Below are positions 27,433 through 33,536 of a DNA stretch of 33,536 nt, one piece after another. The notes below the pieces were generated by a model. It was not told where the DNA came from. It saw only the letters and a program-made list of their open reading frames with translations, and did no database searches. The position numbers were made by a program, and so were the translations under genes. Every line of letters starts with the position of its first letter. The stretch's first letter is position 1. The stretch comes from JAHWJX01 sp036386655 (GTDB lineage Bacteria > Pseudomonadota > Alphaproteobacteria > Caulobacterales > Caulobacteraceae): positions 1-33,536 of the forward strand of contig DASVVG010000139.1 of the NCBI GenBank assembly GCA_036386655.1, written 5' to 3'.

Positions 27433-27941
27433 GGGAAGACCTCCCGCCGGACGAAGAAGCCGTCGCCGAAGCCCGATCCGGCCCACCCCCAGAGGTGCTG
27501 ACCGCCGTCGGGACGCGTGACCAGGATGAAGGGTCCGTGCCAAGAGGGCGTCGGCCGCGGCGAGCAGGTCCGGGTCGGATGTGGCGGGCACGTGGGTTCC
27601 CCTCCCGCAAGCAGCAGGTGCAGAACGGTCTCGCGGGCTCGAGGCTCAGGTCTCCCGGCATCGAGCGCACCGCCGTGACCGTTCCCCATTTTCACCCAGA
27701 GTTCGATGCGTCCGGAGAGCCGCTCAACGAACAGAGCCGCCGTGTCGGGCGTTCGGTCTCCGTCGAAATCGGCGGTGATCTCCCGCAGGCCACGGCTGCT
27801 GACGGTGAGCGGCAACCGATCATGCGGGATGTTCATGGTGTAGGGGGCAGGCGCGAGGGAGACCTCCTCGGCCGTCTCTCGAGCAGTGGTGCAGCCGCCG
27901 CACAGCAGCACCGCCACGACCGCAGCACAGGCCCGAGACAT
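27429..27941 (-). CDS. Small putative lipoprotein with FG-GAP/calcium-loop-like motif
   Basis: This 170-residue protein has an N-terminal hydrophobic stretch MSRACAAVVAVLLCGGC ending in a Cys that could be lipidated; the lipobox LCGGC is not ideal. The segment ITADFDGDRTPDTAALFVE is a DxDxDxxxD calcium-binding loop as in FG-GAP/VCBS repeats. It occurs once and is followed by RIELWVKMGNG. The C-terminal end is rich in Gly and Trp. No family is recognised. Its ATG overlaps the bolA stop as TAATG, so the two are probably co-transcribed. Confidence 0.65.
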   Translation of the reverse strand: MSRACAAVVAVLLCGGCTTARETAEEVSLAPAPYTMNIPHDRLPLTVSSRGLREITADFDGDRTPDTAALFVERLSGRIELWVKMGNGHGGALDAGRPEPRARETVLHLLLAGGEPTCPPHPTRTCSPRPTPSWHGPFILVTRPDGGQHLWGWAGSGFGDGFFVRREVFP

Positions 27942-28204
27942 TAGGGCGCCTCCGCCCTGATCGACAGCGCGTGCACCGGCCCGGCGAGCTCCTCCGCGAG
28001 CACCGCGTTCACCCGCCGCTGGCGCTCCACGCGGCTCAGGCCCGCAAACGCCGCCGCCACCACCACCACGTCGAAGTGGCTCTCGCCGCCCTCGCGCCAG
28101 CCGCCGTGGCCGCGGTGCCGTTCGCTCGCGTCCACCACCTCCAGCGTCACAGGATCGAACGCTTGGCGAAGCTTGGCTTCGATACGGTCGGCGACTTCGC
28201 CCAT
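27941..28204 (-). CDS. BolA family protein
   Basis: This 87-residue BolA-fold protein has the family core ESHFDVVVVAAAFAGLSRVERQRRVNAVLAEEL, with the conserved His that helps bind a [2Fe-2S] cluster together with a monothiol glutaredoxin. BolA proteins act in iron-sulfur trafficking and stress morphology. I chose ATG 28204 (AGGGA 6 bases upstream); an upstream in-frame TTG at 28219 would add five residues. The stop is TAA, the only TAA-ending gene I noted here. It is divergent from the DnaJ-like gene, an arrangement common in alphaproteobacteria. Confidence 0.9.
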   Translation of the reverse strand: MGEVADRIEAKLRQAFDPVTLEVVDASERHRGHGGWREGGESHFDVVVVAAAFAGLSRVERQRRVNAVLAEELAGPVHALSIRAEAP

Positions 28205-28222
28205 TTTCGTCCCTGTCAATTC

Positions 28223-28250
28223 TTGAACGGTAATCTCTCGCCCATAGACT
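28223..28250 (+). promoter_or_regulatory. Candidate sigma-70 promoter for the DnaJ-like gene (leaderless)
   Basis: TTGAAC (28223-28228), a 16-base spacer and TAGACT (28245-28250) resemble -35 and -10 boxes. Transcription would start near 28257-28259, at or next to the ATG at 28259. No Shine-Dalgarno is present there, so a leaderless mRNA is likely if this promoter is used. Confidence 0.45.
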
Positions 28251-28258
28251 CAACAACG

Positions 28259-28915
28259 ATGAGCGGCGCGTTCCAATACAAGCCGAAGTTCGTCGACATC
28301 CGCGTGCGCCCGCCGAAGCCCGGCGAGGAGAACCCGCCGCAGGACGACGTCTTCACGCTGAAGCCCGGCGAGCGGGCCTGCGACCACGCGGGCTGCCGCC
28401 GGCCCGCCGACGCGCGCGCGCCCAAGCACCGCGACATGCCGGGCGAGTTCTACTGGTTCTGCACGCCCCACGCGGCCGAGTACAACAAGAGCTGGGACTT
28501 CTTCGCCGGGATGAGCGAGGGCCAGCAGCGGCAGTTCCAGGAGGACGCCCTCACCGGCCACCGGCCGACCTGGAGCTTCAAGGCCGATGGCCGCTCGCGC
28601 GAGGCCGCCGCCTTCGCGGCCAAGATGGGCACCGCCAACCAGAAGCCCGGCTGGGACCCCTTCGGCATGTTCGGCCGCGGGCCGAAGCTGCGCCCGCAGG
28701 ACGGCCCGAGCCGCCGCCTCGGCAAGATGGAGCGCACGGCGCTCGCCGACCTGGACCTCGACGACGACGTCGAACCCGCCGCCATCCAGGCCCGCTACAA
28801 GATGCTGCTCAAGCGCCTGCACCCCGACAGCAACGGCGGTGACCGCTCGACCGAGCCCAAGCTCCAGCGCGTCCTCAAGGCCTTCAAGACCCTGAGGTCC
28901 GCCGGCCTCGTCTAG
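28259..28915 (+). CDS. DnaJ domain-containing protein (C-terminal J domain)
   Basis: This 218-residue protein carries its J domain at the C-terminus. ALADLDLDDDVEPAAIQARYKMLLKRLHPDSNGG contains the HPD motif (residues 188-190) that stimulates Hsp70 ATPase, followed by a helix LQRVLKAFKTLR. The N-terminal part has CDHAGC (41-46) and FCTPH (68-72), which could bind a zinc ion, and WDFFAGMSEGQQ. This architecture is a known alphaproteobacterial J-protein, often beside bolA and cobS; its client is unknown. ATG 28259 has no SD. Its TAG shares CTAG (28912-28915) with a VOC gene. Confidence 0.88.
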   Translation: MSGAFQYKPKFVDIRVRPPKPGEENPPQDDVFTLKPGERACDHAGCRRPADARAPKHRDMPGEFYWFCTPHAAEYNKSWDFFAGMSEGQQRQFQEDALTGHRPTWSFKADGRSREAAAFAAKMGTANQKPGWDPFGMFGRGPKLRPQDGPSRRLGKMERTALADLDLDDDVEPAAIQARYKMLLKRLHPDSNGGDRSTEPKLQRVLKAFKTLRSAGLV

Positions 28916-29289
28916 CCCCCGAACAGGTGGTGGATGTTGCCGTCGGGGTCCTTGAACCAGGCGAGGGCCACGTCGCCCGCCACATGCACGTCGCCCTCCA
29001 GCGTCAGTCCCGGCATGTCGTAGTGCTCGAACTTCACGCCGCGCCCGGCGAGCGTCTTCACCAGGTCGCGGCAGGCGGCGCCCACCGCCCAGGTGACCGT
29101 GGTGGCCTCGTTCGTGCCCGCGTACTGCGACTCGTAGACCAGCAGGTCCGCGCCGCCCGCGCGGTAGGAGGACACCCCCTGCTCCTCAGACGCCACGCGC
29201 TCCAGCCCGAGCGCGCCTTCGTAGAAGCGCGCGGCGGCCTCGACGTCCTTCACGGCCACGGTGGCGATGGGTGCGAAGTCCTTCAGCAT
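28912..29289 (-). CDS. VOC family protein (glyoxalase/bleomycin-resistance fold)
   Basis: A 125-residue single VOC module: PIATVAVKDVEAAARFYEGALGLE at the N-terminus and VALAWFKDPDGNIHHLF at the C-terminus. VOC proteins bind a metal and carry out varied isomerase, dioxygenase or antibiotic-binding roles. The specific function is unknown. It is the last of four genes downstream of the ECF42-type promoter at 30676-30704, 13 bases after the previous VOC gene, with AGGAG before its ATG. Confidence 0.86.
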   Translation of the reverse strand: MLKDFAPIATVAVKDVEAAARFYEGALGLERVASEEQGVSSYRAGGADLLVYESQYAGTNEATTVTWAVGAACRDLVKTLAGRGVKFEHYDMPGLTLEGDVHVAGDVALAWFKDPDGNIHHLFGG

Positions 29290-29302
29290 CTCGGCCTCTC
29301 CT

Positions 29303-29695
29303 TCACCCGCGCAGTTCGAGCGCGTTCCCGTCCGGGTCTTCCAGGTAGATCGACATCGCCTCGCCCTTGGCGCCGTAGCGCACGCCCGCCTCCCCCGGCC
29401 TGACGCCGTGCGCCAGCAGGTGCTCGCGCACGCGCTCCACGTCGAAGTCCTCGATCGCGAGGCACAGGTGGTCGAGGTTGCGCCCCTCCCGCCCGGGCGC
29501 CGCGCCGCCCTGCCGCCCCAGCCGGCTCTCCACCGGCACGAGGTCGATCAGCGCCGAGCCCGCCCGCAGCTGGATCAGCCCGATGTCGTCGCGCCGCCGC
29601 TCGACCGTGCAGCCCAGCACGCCGGTGTAGAAGGCGATCATCGCCTCCACGTCCTTCACGCGCAGGACCACATGGTCGACGCCGGCCGGGCGCAC
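29303..29695 (-). CDS. VOC family protein
   Basis: This 130-residue protein has the VOC N-terminus VDHVVLRVKDVEAMIAFYTGVLG and the C-terminal YLEDPDGNALELRG, with metal-ligand candidates His8 and a Glu near the end. HLCLAIEDFDVERVREHL in the middle resembles the fosfomycin-resistance/virulence-type VOC branch. It starts at GTG 29695, three bases after the DUF1579 stop, so translation is coupled. Substrate unknown. Confidence 0.86.
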   Translation of the reverse strand: MRPAGVDHVVLRVKDVEAMIAFYTGVLGCTVERRRDDIGLIQLRAGSALIDLVPVESRLGRQGGAAPGREGRNLDHLCLAIEDFDVERVREHLLAHGVRPGEAGVRYGAKGEAMSIYLEDPDGNALELRG

Positions 29696-29698
29696 GCC

Positions 29699-30220
29699 TC
29701 AGCCTTTGCGGCGGTAGTGGGCCGTCATGAACTCGAACCACCCCCCGTCCGGCCCCGGCGCCCGCGAGCGCAGGATCCAGTGGTCGTCGTCGACCACCTC
29801 CACGACGTCCTGGTACTTCGCCATGCCCTCGCCCGTGAACGACGGTCCCTCGCTGTCGAGCGTCAGCACGTTCCCGTCCAGGGTCCCTTCGTAGGGCCAC
29901 ATGTGCGTCATCACAGACGCGATGAACGAGCCCACGAACTTCCCCTTCACGGGGTCGTAGCCCAGCGTGATGACCGAGTTCATCGAGCCGCCGCCGGGCG
30001 TGGGCCCCTCGCCCTCGCCGACCAGCCACAGTCCGCCGATCGAGCGGTTGCTCTGGCGTCCCGTCGAGGTCATCGGCGGCTGGTCGGGGCCCATGACCGC
30101 CTCCATCTCGAAGGTCCATTCGCCGACCATGCGCGAGAGCCAGCGGTGTTCCGGCTGAGGCTCCGCATGCATCCCGGGGGGCGGCTCCGCCGTCCCCGCC
30201 TGTTCGAGCGTCTCGGTCAT
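29699..30220 (-). CDS. DUF1579 family protein
   Basis: This 173-residue protein fits the DUF1579 family. HRWLSRMVGEWTFEMEAVMG is followed by SIGGLWLVGEGEG, SVITLGYDPVKGKFVGSFIASVMTHMW and EGTLDGNVLTLDSEGPSF, a lipocalin-like beta-barrel pattern. Function is not established; such proteins are often found with VOC and DGPF genes. ATG 30220 is preceded by GGGAGGA at 6 bases. It lies 11 bases after the upstream VOC gene in the same operon. Confidence 0.86.
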   Translation of the reverse strand: MTETLEQAGTAEPPPGMHAEPQPEHRWLSRMVGEWTFEMEAVMGPDQPPMTSTGRQSNRSIGGLWLVGEGEGPTPGGGSMNSVITLGYDPVKGKFVGSFIASVMTHMWPYEGTLDGNVLTLDSEGPSFTGEGMAKYQDVVEVVDDDHWILRSRAPGPDGGWFEFMTAHYRRKG

Positions 30221-30231
30221 CGCGTCCTCCC

Positions 30232-30651
30232 TCAGCACTGGCCCATCGCCCAGGTCACGCCGAAGGGGTCCTTCAGCTGGCCGTAGCGCTGGCCCCAGAA
30301 CATCTGCTGCAGCGGCAGCGTGACCTCGGCGCCGGCGTCGACCGCCCGCTGCCACCAGGCGTCCACGTCGCCGACCTGGAGGTGCAGGTTGAACGCCTGC
30401 GGCTCGCGGTGCGGGTGCCCGTGCTCCGGGAACGGGTCGCTCAGCATCACCGAGTTGCCGTTGATGTAGAGGTGCAGGTGGATGATGCGGGTGTCGCCGG
30501 GCATCGACGAGCGCGCCGCTTCCTCGGCGCCGAACGCGCGCTTGTAGAACTCCGCCGCCGCGCTCGCGTCGCCGACGCTGAGATACGGCACGACGCCGCC
30601 CTTCACCTCGACGGCGCCGGCGACTTCCGGGGTGGTTGCTGAATCGGCCAT
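30232..30651 (-). CDS. VOC family protein, PhnB-like
   Basis: This 139-residue protein of the PhnB-like VOC group contains VVPYLSVGDASAAAEFYKRAFGAEE, HLHLYINGNSVMLSDPFPEHG, AFNLHLQVGDVDAWW and GQRYGQLKDPFGVTWAM. The PhnB name is historical; a role in phosphonate use is not implied. It is the first gene of a four-gene operon, with GGGAGGA just before ATG 30651 and an ECF-type promoter 25 bases upstream. Confidence 0.88.
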   Translation of the reverse strand: MADSATTPEVAGAVEVKGGVVPYLSVGDASAAAEFYKRAFGAEEAARSSMPGDTRIIHLHLYINGNSVMLSDPFPEHGHPHREPQAFNLHLQVGDVDAWWQRAVDAGAEVTLPLQQMFWGQRYGQLKDPFGVTWAMGQC

Positions 30652-30675
30652 CTCGTCCTCCCTTGGCTTCCCCTG

Positions 30676-30704
30676 AGGACGAACGAGCCGTCGTCCTCCC
30701 GACA
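30676..30704 (-). promoter_or_regulatory. ECF42-type promoter upstream of the VOC/DUF1579 operon
   Basis: On the minus strand TGTCGG (30704-30699), 13 bases, then CGTTCGTCCT (30685-30676). The same two blocks at the same spacing recur at 32844-32816. ECF42 factors, as I recall, use TGTCGA as -35 and CG(A/T)C as -10; CGTC here falls 17 bases after the -35. This copy also carries an 8-bp inverted repeat GAGGACGA/TCGTCCTC (30698-30691 and 30682-30675). Confidence 0.7.
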
Positions 30705-30718
30705 ACTCCGGCGAATTT

Positions 30719-31978
30719 TCAGGCCGGCACGGCCGCGGCCCCGCCCTTCAGCCGGTCGATCTGCTCGCGGATGAACGCCGCCTCCGCCGCGGTGTTGGCC
30801 AGCGCGATCGCGCGGTCGAAGGCGACCCGCGCCTCCTCCTTGCGCCCGAGCTGCAGCAGGAACGCCCCGCGCGCGCCGAAGAAGTGGAAGTAGCCGTCGA
30901 GCTGCGGCGCCAGCGGCTCGATCATCTCGAGCGCGGCCCCGGCCCCGTGCACCTTCGACACCGCCACCGCCCGGTTCAGCGTGATCACCGGCGACGGCTG
31001 CATCCGCTCCAGCACCGCGTAGAGCTGGTCGATCTGCGCCCAGTCGGTGTCCTCGAACCGCTCGGCGCGCGCGTGCAGCGCCGCGATCGCCGCCTGGAGC
31101 TGGTAGGGCCCCACGCGCCGGTGCCGCATCGCCTTGTCCACCAGCGCCAGCCCTTCGCTGATCAGCTTGCGGTTCCAAAGTGACCGGTCCTGGTCCTCCA
31201 GCAGCACCACCGCGCCGTCCGCGTCGAACCGCGCCGCCGTTCGCGAATGCTGCAGCAGCATCAGCGCGTTCAGCCCCATGATCTCCGGCTCGGTCTGGTA
31301 CAGCCGCAGCAGCAGCCGCCCCAGCCGGATCGCCTCGTCGCACAGCGGCGCCCGCGCCTCCGTCGTGTCGCCCGCCGCCGAGTAGCCCTCGTTGAACACC
31401 AGGTAGACCATGGCCGCCACGGCCCCGAGCCGCTCCGCCCGCTCGATGGGGCCCGGCGCCTCGAACGGCACGTCGGCGTCGGCCACCTTGCGCTTGGCGC
31501 GCGTGATCCGCTGCTCCATGGCGCTTTCGCTTACCAGGAAGGCCCGCGCGATCTGCTTCACCGACAGCCCCGACACGATCCGCAGCGCCAGCGCGATCTG
31601 CTGGATGCCCGGCAGGTCCGGATGGCAGCAGATGAACAGCAGCCGCAGCACGTCGTCGCGGTAGTCCGAGCCGTCGATGCGCTCGGCCAGCGGCGTCTCG
31701 GCGTCGTCGAGGTCCGACAGCACCTCCTCCGCCGGCAGCGCCGTCGTCCGCGCCCGCTTGCGCGTGCCGTCGATGCCGGCGTTGCGCCCGACCATGATCA
31801 GCCAGGCCGCGGGATCGCGCGGCGGCCCGTTCTGGGGCCACGCCTTCAGCGCGCGCAGGCAGGCGTCCTGAAAGGCCTCTTCGGCGATGTCGAGGTCACG
31901 GAAGTAGCGGAGCAGCGCGCCCACGGCCTGGGGACGGGCCGCCGTCAGCGCCGCGTCGATCCAGGCGAGGTCGGTCAC
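30719..31978 (-). CDS. ECF42-type RNA polymerase sigma factor with DUF6596 and C-terminal TPR-like extension
   Basis: This 419-residue protein is about twice the length of an ordinary ECF sigma factor. Region 2 spans about residues 10-75 (LLRYFRDLDIAEEAFQDACLRALKAW). Region 4 is about 110-165 (LPGIQQIALALRIVSGLSVKQIARAFLVSESAMEQRITRAK). The DUF6596 domain begins with the marker YLVFNEGYSA, and the end is TPR-like (GYFHFFGARGAFLLQLGRKEEARVAFDRAIAL). ECF42 factors lack an anti-sigma factor and depend on this extension. GTG 31978 overlaps the DGPF gene stop (GTGA), coupling it to its DGPF partner. The signal it senses is unknown. Confidence 0.93.
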   Translation of the reverse strand: MTDLAWIDAALTAARPQAVGALLRYFRDLDIAEEAFQDACLRALKAWPQNGPPRDPAAWLIMVGRNAGIDGTRKRARTTALPAEEVLSDLDDAETPLAERIDGSDYRDDVLRLLFICCHPDLPGIQQIALALRIVSGLSVKQIARAFLVSESAMEQRITRAKRKVADADVPFEAPGPIERAERLGAVAAMVYLVFNEGYSAAGDTTEARAPLCDEAIRLGRLLLRLYQTEPEIMGLNALMLLQHSRTAARFDADGAVVLLEDQDRSLWNRKLISEGLALVDKAMRHRRVGPYQLQAAIAALHARAERFEDTDWAQIDQLYAVLERMQPSPVITLNRAVAVSKVHGAGAALEMIEPLAPQLDGYFHFFGARGAFLLQLGRKEEARVAFDRAIALANTAAEAAFIREQIDRLKGGAAAVPA

Positions 31979-32343
31979 ACGGGTTCTCCGGTATGGAAGT
32001 AGCCGACGGGCCGGAGCTCGTAGGCTCCGGGCGCGCCGTTGGCGATCGCGAGTTCCTTGGCGGTCTCCACCGCCTCGTCGAGGCTCTCGCAGTCGACGAT
32101 GTAGAAGCCGAGCAGCTGCTCCTTGGTCTCCGCGTACGGCCCGTCGATGACCAGCGGCTCGGCCGCCTTGCGCACCGTGGTCGCCGCGGTCGTCGGCAGC
32201 AGCCGGGCCACGGGCCCGAGCCGCCCCTGCGTCGCCAGCTTCTGCTGCACGACGCCGAGCCGTTGCATCACGGCGGCGTCCTCTTCCTTGGACCAGGCGA
32301 AGACCTCGTCCTCGGAGGCGTAGCAGAGGATGGCGTACTGCAT
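31975..32343 (-). CDS. DGPF/YCII-related domain protein
   Basis: This 122-residue YCII-fold protein has the signature VIDGPYAETKEQLLGFYIVD, a variant of DGPF. It begins MQYAILCYASEDEV. DGPF proteins are the conserved partners of ECF42 sigma factors; whether they act as effectors, sensors or enzymes is open. It lies between the second DGPF gene (26 bases upstream) and the sigma factor gene, whose start overlaps its stop. Confidence 0.91.
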   Translation of the reverse strand: MQYAILCYASEDEVFAWSKEEDAAVMQRLGVVQQKLATQGRLGPVARLLPTTAATTVRKAAEPLVIDGPYAETKEQLLGFYIVDCESLDEAVETAKELAIANGAPGAYELRPVGYFHTGEPV

Positions 32344-32369
32344 GGGGCGGCTCTCTCCTGGTTATGCGC

Positions 32370-32786
32370 TCAGGCGTAGCCCGCCTTCTCGCGGAAGGCT
32401 TGTTCCTGCGCCGCCAGCTCGGGCGACAGCTCGGCGCCGAAGTCCTCGTTCTCGAACACCTGCCGGATCTCGAGGGTGTCGCCGGGCTCCATCGGGGCCC
32501 GCTTCATCCACTCGACGACCTCCTGCAGCGACTTCGCCTTGATGATCCAGAAGCCGGCGATCAGCTCCTTGGTCTCCGCGAACGGGCCGTCCGTCACCAC
32601 CGGCGTCGCGCCCTGGAAGCTGATCCGCGCGCCCTTGGAGCTGGGGTGCAGGCCCTCGCCTGCGACCATCATCCCGGCGTCGATCAGTTCCTGATTGAAG
32701 CGGCCCATCGCCTCCAGAAGCTCGGCCTCCGGCATCGCGCCGCTTTCAATCTTCGCGTTCGACCGCACCTGAACCATGAACCGCAT
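32370..32786 (-). CDS. DGPF/YCII-related domain protein
   Basis: A 138-residue second DGPF protein with the exact signature TDGPFAETKELIAGFWIIKAKS and the typical start MRFMVQVRSNAKIESGAMP. It has an acidic C-terminal tail (ENEDFGAELSPELAAQEQAFREKAGYA) absent from the first copy. The two copies are clearly diverged, so this is not a recent duplication. It is the first gene of the DGPF-DGPF-sigma operon; AGGGAGA lies before ATG 32786 and an ECF42-type promoter is 30 bases upstream. Confidence 0.91.
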   Translation of the reverse strand: MRFMVQVRSNAKIESGAMPEAELLEAMGRFNQELIDAGMMVAGEGLHPSSKGARISFQGATPVVTDGPFAETKELIAGFWIIKAKSLQEVVEWMKRAPMEPGDTLEIRQVFENEDFGAELSPELAAQEQAFREKAGYA

Positions 32787-32815
32787 CGTCGTCTCTCCCT
32801 GATTGGTCGCCCTGT

Positions 32816-32844
32816 AGGACGAACGACGGGCGACGTCACCGACA
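32816..32844 (-). promoter_or_regulatory. ECF42-type promoter upstream of the DGPF-DGPF-sigma operon
   Basis: On the minus strand TGTCGG (32844-32839), 13 bases, then CGTTCGTCCT (32825-32816), identical in both blocks and spacing to the element at 30704-30676. Its position before the sigma factor's own operon suggests autoregulation. The flanking bases and the spacer differ between the two copies, so only the blocks are conserved. Confidence 0.72.
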
Positions 32845-32866
32845 GCGCGGGTTGATTTTTTCGGGT

Positions 32867-33536
32867 CTAGCGAGGCCTCAGGACCAGCGGCATGCCCCCC
32901 GCGGGGCGCAGCGTCGCCCGCACGCGCGGCAGGGGCGGCGCCCCCGGTCGCGGCTCGAAGGCCAGCCTCCGGACCAGCGTCGCCAGCATCACCACCGCCT
33001 CGTTCATCGCGAACCGGGCGCCGATGCACACCCGCGGCCCGCCGCCGAAGGGCATGTGCGCGAACCGGTGCCGCGCCTTGCGCCGCTCGGGCGTGAACCG
33101 CTCCGGATCGAACGCCGCCGGCCGCTCCCAGAGCAGCGAGCTGCGGTGCATGACGTAGATCATGCAGTTGACGTCGTCCCCCTTCCGCATCCGGACCGGC
33201 CCGACCTCGATGTCCCGCGCCGCGCGCCGCGAGATGATCGCCGCGGGCGGAAACAGCCGCATCGCCTCCTGCAGCACCTGATCGTGGAACACCAGCCGCT
33301 CGAGGCCCTCCGCCCCGGCCGGCCCGTCGCCGTAGGCGGCCCGCGCCTCCTCCAGCAGCCGCGCCTGCGTCGGCGGGTCGTTGGCGATGAGGTAGAGCGC
33401 CCAGGTCAGCGCGCCCGTCGTGGTCTCGTGCCCGGCCGCGATGAAGGTCAGCGTGTTGTCGACCAGCTCGGCCTCGCTCAGTCCCTGCCCCGTCTCCGGA
33501 TCGCGCGCGCCGATCAGCGCGCCCAGCAGGTCGCCG
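32867..33536 (-). CDS. Cytochrome P450 (partial, N-terminus beyond the window)
   Basis: The C-terminal 222 or so residues of a P450 monooxygenase are present; the frame is open to the window edge. The I-helix motif AAGHETTT, the ExxR of the K helix in LQEAMRLFPP, the PERF segment (FDPERFTPER) and the heme-binding loop FGGGPRVCIGARFA with its axial Cys are all intact. It hydroxylates an unknown substrate and needs a redox partner not seen here. It is upstream of and in the same direction as the DGPF operon, which has its own promoter in the 80-base gap. Confidence 0.93.
   Translation of the reverse strand, partial: GDLLGALIGARDPETGQGLSEAELVDNTLTFIAAGHETTTGALTWALYLIANDPPTQARLLEEARAAYGDGPAGAEGLERLVFHDQVLQEAMRLFPPAAIISRRAARDIEVGPVRMRKGDDVNCMIYVMHRSSLLWERPAAFDPERFTPERRKARHRFAHMPFGGGPRVCIGARFAMNEAVVMLATLVRRLAFEPRPGAPPLPRVRATLRPAGGMPLVLRPR

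Noticed and set aside
27942..28256. Alternative longer starts for bolA and the lipoprotein gene
   Set aside because: The TTG at 28219 lacks a good SD, and the 28256 frame is a shadow. ATG 28204 and ATG 27941 fit ribosome sites and overlap rules.
30675..30698. The GAGGACGA/TCGTCCTC inverted repeat as the real operator at the VOC promoter
   Set aside because: The other promoter copy (32816-32844) keeps the two promoter blocks but lacks this inverted repeat, so the sigma-type element explains the conservation better.

Overview
The window is about 33.5 kb of very GC-rich DNA (roughly 70% G+C by eye). Genes are tightly packed on both strands, with many ATGA, GTGA or TGATG start/stop overlaps. Gene content and order point to an alphaproteobacterium, most likely Caulobacterales (Caulobacter, Phenylobacterium or Brevundimonas relatives). 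Supporting signs are ubiG beside lysC, a DUF1178-nitrilase-grxC-comF cluster, a PpiC lipoprotein and argJ divergent from secA, aroK-aroB-CNNM next to xerD, bolA next to a DnaJ-like gene, a lipoprotein resembling the CC0125/CC1285 family, and a possible CtrA half-site. The genus call is an inference.

Layout. 1-7040: the end of an unknown membrane gene, DedA, lysC, ubiG, a GNAT acetyltransferase, DUF1178, nitrilase, grxC, comF, a BioC/NDUFAF5-like methyltransferase and mutT. 7038-11663: a minus-strand operon running PpiC-type lipoprotein, argJ, ABC ATPase, ABC permease, mutT. 11833-14613: secA. 14614-19860: a small HExxH protein, a beta-carbonic anhydrase broken by an in-frame TAG, a TerC transporter with a hairpin-rich leader, an M19 dipeptidase, a 60-residue protein of unknown function and a threonine aldolase. 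19908-24406: a GH1-like glycosidase, a papain-like peptidase, accA, a lipoprotein and xerD. 24468-28915: aroK-aroB-CNNM/CorC, a small FG-GAP-like lipoprotein, bolA and a DnaJ-like protein. 28912-33536: an ECF42-type sigma factor with two DGPF/YCII proteins, three VOC proteins and a DUF1579 protein, then a cytochrome P450 cut by the window edge.

Most of the window is housekeeping. The part that looks like a self-contained, poorly understood system is 28912-32844. There an anti-sigma-free ECF42 sigma factor with a TPR-like tail is co-transcribed with two DGPF proteins, and a VOC/DUF1579 operon lies immediately downstream. Both operons are preceded by the same bipartite element, TGTCGG-N13-CGTTCGTCCT, at identical spacing. 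This fits one autoregulated sigma factor driving both units.

Other notable signals are an amber codon inside an otherwise complete carbonic anhydrase frame, six of seven convergent gene pairs whose two stop codons share one CTAG palindrome, divergent genes whose start codons share one CATG, and several structured leaders. I saw no tRNA, rRNA, CRISPR array, transposase or prophage gene.
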